DNA of 35,141 bases from Paenibacillus sp. N3.4 (GTDB lineage Bacteria; Bacillota; Bacilli; Paenibacillales; NBRC-103111): positions 1-35,141 of the forward strand of contig NZ_VRTT01000075.1 in the NCBI RefSeq assembly GCF_008017805.1, in the 5' to 3' direction. Positions 15,425 to 22,950 of the stretch are shown in pieces. Numbering within the stretch: the stretch's first letter is position 1; the number at the start of each line of letters is the position of its first letter. The translations under genes and the position numbers were made by a program. The notes beneath the pieces are model-generated. The model saw only the letters and a list, made by a program, of their open reading frames with translations, was not told the DNA's origin and made no database searches.

Positions 15425-17215
15425 TTACTTATATAAAGGTCCGTAATTTCCGCAGGCTCTGAAATCTGCGCCCTCTGGGTCGGAAGTTCCAAAACTGCCC
15501 CAAGCGCGCGGACGGAAAATGTGCTCTTTCGCTACGTTGTGCATAGAGACAGGAATTCTTAGAATCGCAGCCAATGTGATCAGGTCGGCACCGATGTGAC
15601 CATAGCTGATGGAACCGTGATTGGAGCCCCAATTATCCATAACTGAATATACATCAGTGAAAGAACCTTCTCCTGTCAAAATAGGAGCGAACCACGTTGT
15701 CGGCCATGTAGAATCTGTTCGAAGATCAAGGGTTTCATGCACGTCATCCGGAAGATCGATGGAGTAACCTTCAGCCAGTTGCAGGACAGGTCCTATGCCT
15801 TTCACCAGATTGATGCGAGACATCGTTACCGGCATTCCGCCTTTCGTAAGGAAGTCTGAGGAGAAACCGCCCCCGCGGAAATATTCAACCGCAGCCGGAC
15901 GCCAAGAAGTCGCATCCAAACATTGACTAACCTCTTCATCCGTAATCTCCCAAAATGGTTTCATCACAGGCTTACCATCGCGTGACTGCTGCCCTGTGCC
16001 ATCCAATGTTGCTGAACCTGAGTTAATTAAGTGAAGAATCCCGTCTTTAGCCGCTCCGGTTAACGTATGTCCCGTAACCCGCTTAACGGCATCTGGACTC
16101 CAATACGTCCTGACATCGGCAAAAATTTGGGCTGTATTCGTTAGCAGATTGCCAAATAGCATCGCAACACCATTCAAGCTGTCATTCTCAGTCGCTACCA
16201 AATAAGGCGCTCGCTTGCCATTCCAATCAAAGGACGTATTAAGAATGGCTTCCAAAAAGTCCCCGTTAGGAAAGTGATCCGTCCAATGGCGCTGCCCTTG
16301 GAAGCCGGAAAGAATCGCATTGTGTCCCAGCGCTTCCTCGCCGAAGTCAAGGTCTGCCAGGCGGGGATTGCCCACCATTAAATCTCTGACAATCAAGGAC
16401 ATTTTCACAACCGTTTCCCAGTCTTGATCTTTCTTCTCGCGAGTTGTTTGGATGGCCGGATCATTATTATCAGGACCTTCTTTACAATTCGTTTTTACCC
16501 AATCCAAAGCAAGCTGGTATTCCTCAGGGTCAAAAATTTCTTCATCAATGCGACGGACTAATTCCGACATATCGACATATTCATTTCGCATGCCCAAGTA
16601 ATCTTGGAATAACTCCTCATTCACGATAGATCCGGCAATTCCCATGGAGACAGAGCCGATCGATAAATAAGATTTGCCTTTCATATAGGCAGCTGCCAAT
16701 CCTGCTTTTGCGAAACGAATCAGTTTCTCGTGCACGTCTTGCGGAATTTCCGTCGTTCCAGCGTCTTGTACGTCTTTACCGTAAATGCCGAATGCCGGAA
16801 TTCCTTTCTGTGCATGCCCGGATAAAACCGCGGCCAAATAAACAGCGCCCGGACGCTCCGTCCCATTAAAGCCCCAAATGGCCTTCGGCGTCGAAGGATC
16901 CATGTCCATCGTTTCCGTTCCGTAACACCAACAAGGAGTAACGGTGATAGAAACGCCAACACCCGATTTGGTGAATTTGTCCGCAGCAGCAGCTGCTTCT
17001 GCAACGCCTCCAATGCAGCTATCAGCAATTACGCATTCCACTGGCTCGCCGTTGGGATATTTTAACGTTTCGCTGAGTAAGGAAGCAACGGCTTTCGCCA
17101 TATTCATCGTTTGCTCCTCTAATGATTCGCGAACACCCTTTCTTCTGCCGTCAATGGTCGGTCTGATCCCGATTTTGGGGAACGCTTGATTCCATCTATA
17201 GTCGCCGTTTGCCAT
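15425..17215 (-). CDS. fucI: L-fucose isomerase
   Basis: This cytoplasmic, manganese-dependent enzyme converts L-fucose to L-fuculose. The 596-residue length and conserved blocks fit FucI: KIGIRPTIDGRRKGVRESLE at the start, TPCWCYGTETMDMD, GFNGTERPGAVYLAA, and the metal-site regions ATENDSLNG (Glu), FADVRTYWSP (Asp) and NHGSISYGHIGAD (His). These match the positions of E337, D361 and H528 in the E. coli enzyme as I remember them. The ATG at 17224 directly touches AGGAGG, so I place the start at ATG 17215 (MANGDYRW), nine bases after it. The gene follows fucU by 77 bases, and a second copy of the operon's operator motif lies in that gap. Confidence 0.96.
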   Translation of the reverse strand: MANGDYRWNQAFPKIGIRPTIDGRRKGVRESLEEQTMNMAKAVASLLSETLKYPNGEPVECVIADSCIGGVAEAAAAADKFTKSGVGVSITVTPCWCYGTETMDMDPSTPKAIWGFNGTERPGAVYLAAVLSGHAQKGIPAFGIYGKDVQDAGTTEIPQDVHEKLIRFAKAGLAAAYMKGKSYLSIGSVSMGIAGSIVNEELFQDYLGMRNEYVDMSELVRRIDEEIFDPEEYQLALDWVKTNCKEGPDNNDPAIQTTREKKDQDWETVVKMSLIVRDLMVGNPRLADLDFGEEALGHNAILSGFQGQRHWTDHFPNGDFLEAILNTSFDWNGKRAPYLVATENDSLNGVAMLFGNLLTNTAQIFADVRTYWSPDAVKRVTGHTLTGAAKDGILHLINSGSATLDGTGQQSRDGKPVMKPFWEITDEEVSQCLDATSWRPAAVEYFRGGGFSSDFLTKGGMPVTMSRINLVKGIGPVLQLAEGYSIDLPDDVHETLDLRTDSTWPTTWFAPILTGEGSFTDVYSVMDNWGSNHGSISYGHIGADLITLAAILRIPVSMHNVAKEHIFRPRAWGSFGTSDPEGADFRACGNYGPLYK

Positions 17216-17278
17216 AATATTCATCCTCCTAAGTGAATTGAGTTCTACAAATAGATAACTTGAAACTTAATATAGAGT

Positions 17279-17288
17279 TATCGATAAT
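17279..17288. promoter_or_regulatory. Second LacI-type operator candidate between fucU and fucI
   Basis: TTATCGATAA, a perfect ten-base palindrome with a central CG, lies just after the fucU stop codon. The same core is in the main operator at 17745-17756. A half-site (AGATAACTT) lies a few bases away near 17254-17262. An auxiliary operator about 460 bases from the first could support repression by DNA looping; this is inferred. Confidence 0.55.
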
Positions 17289-17292
17289 TCTT

Positions 17293-17718
17293 TTATTCGA
17301 TTACAACGCCTTTTTTCAAAATAATATTGGCATATAAAGCCTTTTCACTTGTTGCTACGATGGCATATGCATCTTTCGCTCGTTCATAAAATGCAAAGCG
17401 TTCGACATATTCAATCGCTGGCTGTTGGTGCTTACTGATGATGTTCTCGTACGTTGCCCATATGGGTGTTTGTACCGTGTCGTCTGGCACGACAGCCATA
17501 AGAGCAATGGGTTGTTCACTATATTGATCTAGAGGGAATAAGGATAAAACCGCTTCCAATAATTCAGGTACGCCATGTCCATCACTGCGCAGCAACCGAT
17601 TTGCATGACTTGCGGCAGGAAAATTGCCGTCTGACAGTATGATTTCATCGCCATGTCCCATCTCCATTAACACCTTTAAAAGCTCAGGTGAAAGAATGGA
17701 AGGAATACCTTTCAGCAT
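17293..17718 (-). CDS. fucU: L-fucose mutarotase (RbsD/FucU family)
   Basis: FucU interconverts the alpha and beta anomers of L-fucose so that the isomerase receives its preferred form. The 141-residue product has the family signature MGHGDEIILSDGNFPAAS near the N-terminus, with H22 and D30 in the active-site region, and a C-terminal WATYENI...ERFAFYERAKDAYAIV segment that ends close to GVVIE. The start is ATG 17718, eight bases after GGAGG; an upstream in-frame codon at 17736 precedes the ribosome binding site and is rejected. It is the first gene of the fucose operon and lies directly behind the operator and promoter. Confidence 0.94.
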   Translation of the reverse strand: MLKGIPSILSPELLKVLMEMGHGDEIILSDGNFPAASHANRLLRSDGHGVPELLEAVLSLFPLDQYSEQPIALMAVVPDDTVQTPIWATYENIISKHQQPAIEYVERFAFYERAKDAYAIVATSEKALYANIILKKGVVIE

Positions 17719-17744
17719 GTGAATAACCTCCTTCAATTTGTAGT

Positions 17745-17756
17745 GTTATCGATAAC
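17745..17756. promoter_or_regulatory. Main LacI-type operator of the fucose operon
   Basis: GTTATCGATAAC is a perfect twelve-base palindrome with the central CG typical of LacI/GalR operators. It lies at the expected transcription start of fucU, where bound repressor would block initiation. A LacI-family gene starts 87 bases away on the other strand. Confidence 0.75.
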
Positions 17757-17759
17757 TCA

Positions 17760-17788
17760 AAATTAACAATTTAAAGCCTTGATGTCAA
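17760..17788 (-). promoter_or_regulatory. Promoter of the fucU-fucI-fucK-fucA operon
   Basis: On the minus strand a perfect TTGACA -35 box (17788-17783) and TAATTT (17765-17760) are 17 bases apart. The predicted start, near 17753, falls inside the palindrome at 17745-17756. A strong -35 box with a start-site operator fits repression relieved by inducer. Confidence 0.65.
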
Positions 17789-17807
17789 TCCCTAATTTCT
17801 ATACAAT
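17779..17807 (+). promoter_or_regulatory. Promoter of the LacI-type regulator gene
   Basis: TTGATG (17779-17784) and TACAAT (17802-17807) are 17 bases apart on the plus strand. This -35 box overlaps the -35 box of the divergent fucose operon promoter, so polymerase binding at the two should be mutually exclusive. Confidence 0.6.
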
Positions 17808-17842
17808 AGACGAATAGGTGAAGATGAAAAGGTGACTATAAC

Positions 17843-18853
17843 GTGATTACCATATATGACATTGCTGAAAAAGCTGGTGTTTCGGCTATGACCGTCTCGC
17901 GAGTGATTAACAATAACGGTCGAATCAGCGAAGCTACACGCAAACGCGTTCGTAAAGTGATGGAAGACCTCCAGTACATCCCCAATTCAATGGCTCGCAG
18001 TCTGGTGCTTCAGAAAACGAAAATTTTATCCCTACTGATCACAGATATTACCAATCCGTTCTATACAACGATTGCTCGCGGGGCTGAGGATGCAGCTAAG
18101 CGCGCTGGGTTTCGGCTGCTCTTTGGGAATAGTGACGAGGATTATCTCAAGGAAAAAGATTACGTGGATATGATTCTCTCGACGCGTGTAGACGGTGTAC
18201 TTTTTGCACCAACGGGAGATCATTCTTTGGAAAATTTACAGCAGCTCCAAAAACATCAAATCCCCTTCGTTATTTTGGACAGGGAAGTCCCCGGAATAGA
18301 CGCAGACCTTGTGCTCGGTGACAGCAAAGAAGGGGCGAGGAAGCTCGTCGAGCATCTGATAGATTTCGGACATCAACGCATCGCTATGATTAATGGTTCA
18401 CAAGACGTATCTACAGCCCGGCTTCGACAAACGGGCTACCGAGAGGCTCATCTGATTAACGGATTGCCGATAGACGATTCATTGGTCATTCACGTGAATT
18501 ATCGCGACTTCCATGATGAATCCGCCTTGGATTCGCTGCTCAGTCAGCCTTCTCCCCCTACGGCTATTTTTGCAGCGAACAATATGCTTGCCGTAGGCGT
18601 CATCCAATCCTTGAGACAGCGCGGCCTGCAGGTGCCAGGCGACATATCCGTTGTCTGCTTCGATGATTTCGGTTCAGCCGGTGCGATTAGTCCGTTTCTG
18701 ACCGTCGCCTCACAGCCTGCCTATCAATTCGGCACGCTGGGCATGCAGCTTTTGATCGAACGCATTGAGGGTGATGTTGTTCCAGAAAACCGGAAAATTA
18801 TTTTGCCATCTGAACTTATTATTAGAAGTTCTGCAAGTATGCTGAATCACTAA
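17843..18853 (+). CDS. LacI-family transcriptional regulator of the fucose operon
   Basis: This is a DNA-binding repressor with an N-terminal LacI helix-turn-helix (residues 2-25, ITIYDIAEKAGVSAMTVSRV), a hinge helix region (YIPNSMARSLV) and a periplasmic-binding-like effector domain (about 60-330) with ITDITNPFYTTIARGAEDAA and AIFAANNMLAVGVIQ. The start is GTG 17843 behind AAGGTG; 336 residues is normal for the family. It is divergent from the fuc operon and shares its regulatory region, so it most likely binds the TTATCGATAA palindromes and responds to fucose, fuculose or a phosphorylated form. The effector is not shown by sequence. Confidence 0.9.
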   Translation: MITIYDIAEKAGVSAMTVSRVINNNGRISEATRKRVRKVMEDLQYIPNSMARSLVLQKTKILSLLITDITNPFYTTIARGAEDAAKRAGFRLLFGNSDEDYLKEKDYVDMILSTRVDGVLFAPTGDHSLENLQQLQKHQIPFVILDREVPGIDADLVLGDSKEGARKLVEHLIDFGHQRIAMINGSQDVSTARLRQTGYREAHLINGLPIDDSLVIHVNYRDFHDESALDSLLSQPSPPTAIFAANNMLAVGVIQSLRQRGLQVPGDISVVCFDDFGSAGAISPFLTVASQPAYQFGTLGMQLLIERIEGDVVPENRKIILPSELIIRSSASMLNH

Positions 18854-18893
18854 ATTTGATAAACAGCAATTGTCTCAACTAGGAGGTCATCCT

Positions 18894-19205
18894 ATGGATG
18901 CAAAAGTAAAGCAAGCACTAGAGATCACACTCCATAACTGGAGATCCATGGCAGGATCACAAATGGAAGAAGCAGAACCCCATGCCGATCAATTCCAGTC
19001 CTCTTTTTATCTGTTTATCGATGCTTTACGCGAATGGTTTCTTGGCCTAGATAAGCAGCCGCGTAATTTAGATGAATTTTTAAAGCTGACCATGATTCAA
19101 GAAATTGTTAACGTACTCCCAGCGCCGCTGTATTTGAATTTTGAAACAGAAGCCGAGCTCATCATTGAAAAGACGCTAAGAGAAGATGAAGATTCTTACG
19201 ATTAA
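18894..19205 (+). CDS. Hypothetical protein, 103 residues
   Basis: I do not recognise the family. The product is acidic, with no signal peptide or membrane segment. Aromatic-rich helices (FQSSFYLFIDALREWFLGL and a proline-containing VNVLPAPLYLNFETEAELII) suggest a small globular helical domain, ending in an acidic tail. The start is ATG 18894 behind a strong AGGAGG; an in-frame ATG at 18870 lies before that site. It follows the LacI-type gene by 40 bases on the same strand, so co-transcription is likely, but nothing ties it to fucose metabolism. Confidence 0.7.
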   Translation: MDAKVKQALEITLHNWRSMAGSQMEEAEPHADQFQSSFYLFIDALREWFLGLDKQPRNLDEFLKLTMIQEIVNVLPAPLYLNFETEAELIIEKTLREDEDSYD

Positions 19206-19429
19206 TGGGATGAATCGAGGGGGGGACAGCCGCGAGTGTCCCTTCATGGATGCCCTCTCACGGCTTGATTGTGTGTCTACCGTCTACCAGGCAAAAGATG
19301 GTTCATCACCTTCTAAAAATTTTGCTGACATGTCCGATGTGCTTCCGTCGTAAGAACCATAGGCAAGCCTAATTACTGCTCAATTTCCTCAACGACTACT
19401 ACCGATTGCTGCCTTCTACATTTCAATCT
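19206..19429. other. Intergenic region with a stem-loop, no gene seen
   Basis: A GGGACA / TGTCCC stem (19223-19228 with 19237-19242) lies 18 bases after the upstream stop codon. It has no T tract on either strand, so it is only a weak terminator candidate for the LacI-type regulator transcript. The rest shows no plausible coding frame with a ribosome binding site. Its last bases resemble a decayed further copy of the downstream repeat. Confidence 0.4.
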
Positions 19430-19730
19430 GTAAAGTTGTTTTCGTGCTTACAGAACAGCTCATCTGATCACGGCCGATTATAAACATGATTTTCGGCCTT
19501 ACAGCTTCCTTTTACTGCCACCTTTCTCCACTTCATCATCTATAACGCTGTTTTCCGTGCTTACAGAGCCTCTCATCTGCTCTCAGACACTTATAAGCAT
19601 GATTTTCGGCCTTACAGTTTCCTTTTACTGCCCCTTTTCTCCACTTCATCATCTGTAACGCTGTTTTCCGTACTTACAGAGCCTCTCATCTACTCTCAGA
19701 CACATATAAGCATGATTTTCGGCCTTACAG
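19430..19730. repeat. Intergenic tandem array, 113-bp period, about 2.7 copies
   Basis: Copies begin at 19430, 19543 and 19656 and are nearly identical from the second on; the third is partial and ends at 19730. Each unit holds two versions of a shorter element, TTTTC-CGTGC-TTACAG and TTTTC-GGCC-TTACAG, so the element occurs six times, starting near 19439, 19490, 19551, 19603, 19664 and 19716. Spacing alternates between about 51 and 61 bases. The period is not a multiple of three, so it does not encode a repeated protein. No mobile-element gene is associated. Confidence 0.85.
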
Positions 19731-19881
19731 CCATATCCAAATCATGGCGGGAAAGTTTCATCTAGATTATCTCCCCCTCTTTCATTCAGAAACAGAAATA
19801 CGTGGTCACCACTCTTATACGGTTGCCCGCTAACACGCAGCCACACAAACGCCACGCCCTCTTAGGTCTCAAAACCGCAGC
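19731..19881. other. Intergenic remainder, nothing recognised
   Basis: Between the repeat array and the next terminator I see no coding frame, RNA gene or strong dyad. Confidence 0.4.
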
Positions 19882-19906
19882 AAAAAAGCCCAATAGGCAT
19901 TGGGCT
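19882..19906 (-). terminator. Rho-independent terminator of the SDR / membrane-protein operon
   Basis: On the minus strand AGCCCAAT and ATTGGGCT pair perfectly around a four-base loop, followed by six T. It lies about 20 bases after the stop at 19925. Confidence 0.85.
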
Positions 19907-19924
19907 CATCAGGCAAAACTGAAA

Positions 19925-20427
19925 TTAGATCGTTTTATCCACGAAGACAACTTGATTTTGTTCAGCGAACTTCTTTAATCTGCCTGCGAGTGCTGCCACA
20001 TCAAACCGTTGCAGTGTTTTAGAGTAAACCCATTTTGAACTTCCCTTCACTTCGATAACCACTTGTCCTGAAGAGTAAATGATTTCCTTAATGGAATCCG
20101 GATTCAAGATCAGCTCTTTAGCAAAGCCTCTCTTTGATAAGTTCGTCTTACTGACCTTTAGATAAGGACGACGAATGAAATAAATAAACAATCCAACTAA
20201 CAAATAACTGCCGGTTGTATACCAGTACATGGTGTCTCCCGTTGTTTTCGTTAAGGTCACTAGCAAAAAGACAGCTATGAAAATAAAGAAGAGGGAAAGC
20301 AGGATGCTGCGCCCTTTAAAAACCTGCGCTCTATCAGGGTCAGATATAGGAGGAATCCCTTTTTTTGACCGATCTTTATTTATTTTCTTACTGTTTTACT
20401 GACCATTCTTTCCCACTTGCGTGACAT
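19925..20427 (-). pseudogene. Small membrane protein of unknown function, single-base frameshift near the start
   Basis: ATG 20427 follows AGGAG and opens MSRKWERMVSKTV, an N-terminus I associate with small Bacillales membrane proteins. That frame stops after 15 codons. One base earlier a second frame continues as NKDRSKKGIPPISD, then two membrane helices (about SILLSLFFIFIAVFLLVTL and YTTGSYLLVGLFIYFI) and a soluble C-terminal domain (KELILNPDSIKEIIYSSGQV to VDKTI). Adding one A near 20388 joins them into about 167 residues. Without that correction the second frame has no good start codon. The function is unknown. The gene lies 36 bases behind the SDR gene in the same operon. The break may be a sequencing error. 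Confidence 0.7.
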
Positions 20428-20463
20428 CTCGTTCACTCCTATGTTTGTACTTGTTCCTCGACT

Positions 20464-21309
20464 TCATTTCATTAAACGTTGCAGCAAACCCTCGTACCAC
20501 TTCCATGGCAGCAGCATTCTGATCCACAATCCTACCTTTACACCACGTCCTAATGCGTAACGAAGATTTGGTGACCTTTTTTCCACAACCTGTACAATCT
20601 TGTCCGCAACTTCTTGGGGATCCGGTGCCGAAGTCGCGGCTTTTCTGGAATAGCCAAGCATTTTGTTCAATTTGTTCCAGTAGGGGGAAGCCTCGGTGGT
20701 GTGAATAGCATCGAAACCTTTGCGCCATATGTCCGTCTTATAAGCGCCTGGCTCTACGAGAATGACACGGACGCCGAAAGGCTTCATCTCCAGTCGAAGC
20801 GATTCGCTGAATCCCTCGATCGCAAATTTCGATGTGCTGTATGGGCCATATCCTGGAAAAGCAGACAAGCCGCTGACGCTGCTTACATTGATGATGCAGC
20901 CCGATGCTTGCGCTCTCATATATGGCAGAACAGCCTTCGTTGCGGCAATGACACCGAATACATTTGTCTCCAACTGTGATCGCCATGCCTCCATCGGTAC
21001 ATCCTCCACATAGCCACCGACCGCGAAACCCGCATTGTTTATCAGAACATCTATTGTACCATATTTACGGATACTATGAGCAACAGCTTGTTCGATCGAC
21101 TCATGCACGGTTACATCTACGGTTATTGTCTCAATCGCTGTTTTAACGCCTTCCCGTTCGGCTATCTCAAGCAAGTGCCCGCTATTGCTTAAATTACGCA
21201 TGGTTGCAACGACTTGATACCCCTTTTTGGCCAAGGCTATGGACGTTAATAAACCAAAACCACTGGAAGCACCTGTCACCATGGCAACCGGCCTTTTAAA
21301 ACCGTCCAT
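20464..21309 (-). CDS. Short-chain dehydrogenase/reductase (classical SDR)
   Basis: This 281-residue NAD(P)-dependent oxidoreductase has the classical SDR elements: the cofactor motif VTGASSGFG near residue 11, NNAG (in VLINNAGFAVGG), the catalytic serine in INVSSVSG, and the YxxxK pair in YSTSKFAIEG. The segment VEPGAYKTDIW follows. The C-terminus has an amphipathic segment (WIRMLLPWKWYEGLL) that may touch the membrane. I chose ATG 21309 (MDGFKRPVAM), six to seven bases after AGGGG; earlier in-frame starts at 21345 and 21315 have no proper ribosome binding site. The substrate is unknown. It is followed by the small membrane protein gene, probably as one transcript. Confidence 0.88.
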   Translation of the reverse strand: MDGFKRPVAMVTGASSGFGLLTSIALAKKGYQVVATMRNLSNSGHLLEIAEREGVKTAIETITVDVTVHESIEQAVAHSIRKYGTIDVLINNAGFAVGGYVEDVPMEAWRSQLETNVFGVIAATKAVLPYMRAQASGCIINVSSVSGLSAFPGYGPYSTSKFAIEGFSESLRLEMKPFGVRVILVEPGAYKTDIWRKGFDAIHTTEASPYWNKLNKMLGYSRKAATSAPDPQEVADKIVQVVEKRSPNLRYALGRGVKVGLWIRMLLPWKWYEGLLQRLMK

Positions 21310-21418
21310 CCCCATTCCCCTACTTTCTAACTCGTTTCCATTCATAATCCCATACAACGGGCTTCCTGTCGATATGAAAAAGAGGATAAGCCAGTTATCA
21401 AGGCTAGTGATAAACAAG

Positions 21419-21455
21419 AAAAAAATGGACCCTACAGCTCAATGCTGTAGAATCC
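21419..21455 (-). terminator. Rho-independent terminator of the EamA transporter gene
   Basis: On the minus strand CTACAGC and GCTGTAG pair around an ATTGA loop inside a longer imperfect TGG/CCA stem, followed by seven T. It ends transcription between the transporter (stop at 21461) and the SDR gene. Confidence 0.85.
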
Positions 21456-21460
21456 ACCTG

Positions 21461-22363
21461 TTAAGCATTATTTCTTCTGTACTTCATCAACTCGGGAAGA
21501 GCGATGCCAAACATCGTCACGATAACACCAAACCATTGCAAACCATTAACAGTCTCGTGCAGCACAATAAAAGACATAACGACCGCTGTCGGCAATTCAG
21601 CTGCACTGAGAATGGTTGCCATGCCTCCACCTACCCGCGGCACTCCAATGGCATAAAAAAGTGGAGGAATGACCACGCCAAAGAAAGCGAGTAAGAGCGC
21701 CCAAGGAAGCAGTGACTCGTGCAGCGCCCCATTGAATAAAAAGTAGGGAGGAAAGACGAGCATGACCAAAATAAGAGAGCCAGATTGCATAACTGCACTG
21801 CGTGTAATCGGAGCAATTTGGTTCGCCACTTTGCCGCTAAATGCAATAAATAAGGCGTAGGTAACGGCAGCAAGCAAGCCAAGCGTAACACCAATCCAAG
21901 ATGTTGCTTCATGGGATCTGCCTAAATATCCGCTTGCCATGATAATTCCAGCGAATAAAATGACAAGCGATAGCAGTTTTTCTTTCCCTGGGCGCTTGCG
22001 TTCCGCTATGGCTTCAATCAATATGCCCATCCATGTAAACTGGAACAATAAAATAATGGCAAATGAAGCTGAGATATACTGTAAAGCCGCGTAATAGAGC
22101 ATTCCTGTTAAACCTGAGGTCGTGCCCACAGCCATTAGCGATAATGCTTGCTTCGGCCGAACGCGGTATTGGTTCGGTTCTGCACTTTTTCTGGCGGATT
22201 TAGCGGTAACGAGGACCAATATCCACATCATCAGCACACCGAATACATTCTGACTGCCCACAACTTCGCCAACATGGAAGCCCGATTCATAGGCTTTCTT
22301 AACAAATGTAGATAACAAACCAAAGCTGCATGCACCGGCTAAGACGAATAAATAGTATTTCAT
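21461..22363 (-). CDS. EamA/DMT family transporter
   Basis: The 300-residue protein has about ten hydrophobic helices in two five-helix halves, the layout of EamA (DMT) metabolite exporters. The first half starts with YYLFVLAGACSFGLLSTFVK, and the second carries PLFYAIGVPRVGGGMATILS and AAELPTAVVMSFIVLHE, which is typical of the C-terminal EamA domain. The substrate cannot be told. The ATG at 22363 overlaps the TGA of a 39-codon frame upstream, so translation is probably coupled to that small frame. The gene ends with a good terminator. Confidence 0.9.
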   Translation of the reverse strand: MKYYLFVLAGACSFGLLSTFVKKAYESGFHVGEVVGSQNVFGVLMMWILVLVTAKSARKSAEPNQYRVRPKQALSLMAVGTTSGLTGMLYYAALQYISASFAIILLFQFTWMGILIEAIAERKRPGKEKLLSLVILFAGIIMASGYLGRSHEATSWIGVTLGLLAAVTYALFIAFSGKVANQIAPITRSAVMQSGSLILVMLVFPPYFLFNGALHESLLPWALLLAFFGVVIPPLFYAIGVPRVGGGMATILSAAELPTAVVMSFIVLHETVNGLQWFGVIVTMFGIALPELMKYRRNNA

Positions 22364-22479
22364 TCTCCGTGTACAAGCAATACCCGATATGTTCGGGTGC
22401 CCACTTCGTGCCGCAACTGCTCTTTTTGGCCTTCACCGAATCCTATACGGTTCGGGCTATACTTTAATAAAGTTTGCAT
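22360..22479 (-). CDS. 39-codon ORF resembling the N-terminus of an iron-containing alcohol dehydrogenase, coupled to the EamA gene
   Basis: A short frame begins at ATG 22479 behind AAAGGAG and ends in a TGA that overlaps the transporter start (ATGA). Its sequence includes KYSPNRIGFGEGQ and TYRVLLVHGE. This matches the shape of the N-terminus of iron-type alcohol dehydrogenases (YNPTKIIFGKG... then ..KVLLVYGGG), which I know as a family pattern. The rest of such an enzyme, including metal-ligand histidines, is absent. The likely reading is a deletion remnant that gave its promoter and ribosome binding site to the transporter. A true leader peptide is the alternative. Confidence 0.6.
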   Translation of the reverse strand: MQTLLKYSPNRIGFGEGQKEQLRHEVGTRTYRVLLVHGE

Positions 22480-22514
22480 AGTAGTGTCTCCTTTGATGAC
22501 TGAATTCTTTATGC

Positions 22515-22523
22515 ATTATAGCA
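22515..22523 (-). promoter_or_regulatory. Extended -10 promoter upstream of the small ORF and EamA gene
   Basis: On the minus strand TGCTATAAT gives a perfect -10 box with the TGn extension, which lessens the need for a -35 box; none is clear at 17 bases. Transcription would begin about 30 bases before ATG 22479. Confidence 0.55.
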
Positions 22524-22587
22524 TATCTCGCGAACATAGACACAAGCACCTCCACTCAAACATAAGCTAATCCGAGGTGATGCAGCT

Positions 22588-22926
22588 ATGCCGAAATACC
22601 GCATTATTGTTGATCTTTCGCACTTTCAGCTGTATTTGTTGGATGTCAATCGCGTTATTCGTGGATTTCCGGTAGGTATTGGTAAAATGGTAACTAGGAC
22701 GCCTACAGGAACCTATTTCATCATAAATAAACAAGCTAATCCAGGTGGTCCATACGGTGCCTTTTGGATGGGCTTAAGCAAACCCCACTATGGCATTCAT
22801 GGAACGAACGATCCCTCATCGGTTGGTAAACAGACCTCGCACGGCTGCATACGCATGCATAATGAAGACGTCCTTGAGCTAGCAGCGCTAGTTCCCATTC
22901 ATACGTATGTGACGATTCGAACTTAG
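22588..22926 (+). CDS. L,D-transpeptidase (YkuD domain), minimal form
   Basis: The 112-residue protein is a bare YkuD catalytic domain. The active-site signature is H71-G-T followed by S84-H-G-C87-I-R-M, in which C87 is the acylated nucleophile that forms 3-3 cross-links or attaches proteins to peptidoglycan. The glycine-rich entry PTGTYFIINK and the PYGAFWMGL segment fit the family. There is no signal peptide, membrane helix or LysM module, although the reaction occurs outside the membrane. The start is ATG 22588 behind GAGGTGA. It is a single gene convergent with DUF2277. Spore-cortex or stress roles are known for similar short members but cannot be shown here. Confidence 0.9.
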   Translation: MPKYRIIVDLSHFQLYLLDVNRVIRGFPVGIGKMVTRTPTGTYFIINKQANPGGPYGAFWMGLSKPHYGIHGTNDPSSVGKQTSHGCIRMHNEDVLELAALVPIHTYVTIRT

Positions 22927-22950
22927 TATTGTCCTTTCTCAGTTCTGTAC

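Noticed and set aside
17216..17224. ATG at 17224 as the fucI start
   Set aside because: It touches AGGAGG with no spacer; ATG 17215, nine bases after, fits initiation and the family N-terminus.
19430..19730. CRISPR array
   Set aside because: The recurring elements are only 15-16 bp, the intervening sequences repeat with the 113-bp unit and are not unique spacers, and no cas gene is present.
20738..20986. Small frames antisense to or overlapping the SDR gene
   Set aside because: They lack ribosome binding sites and family features, and the SDR frame holds all catalytic motifs across the same bases.
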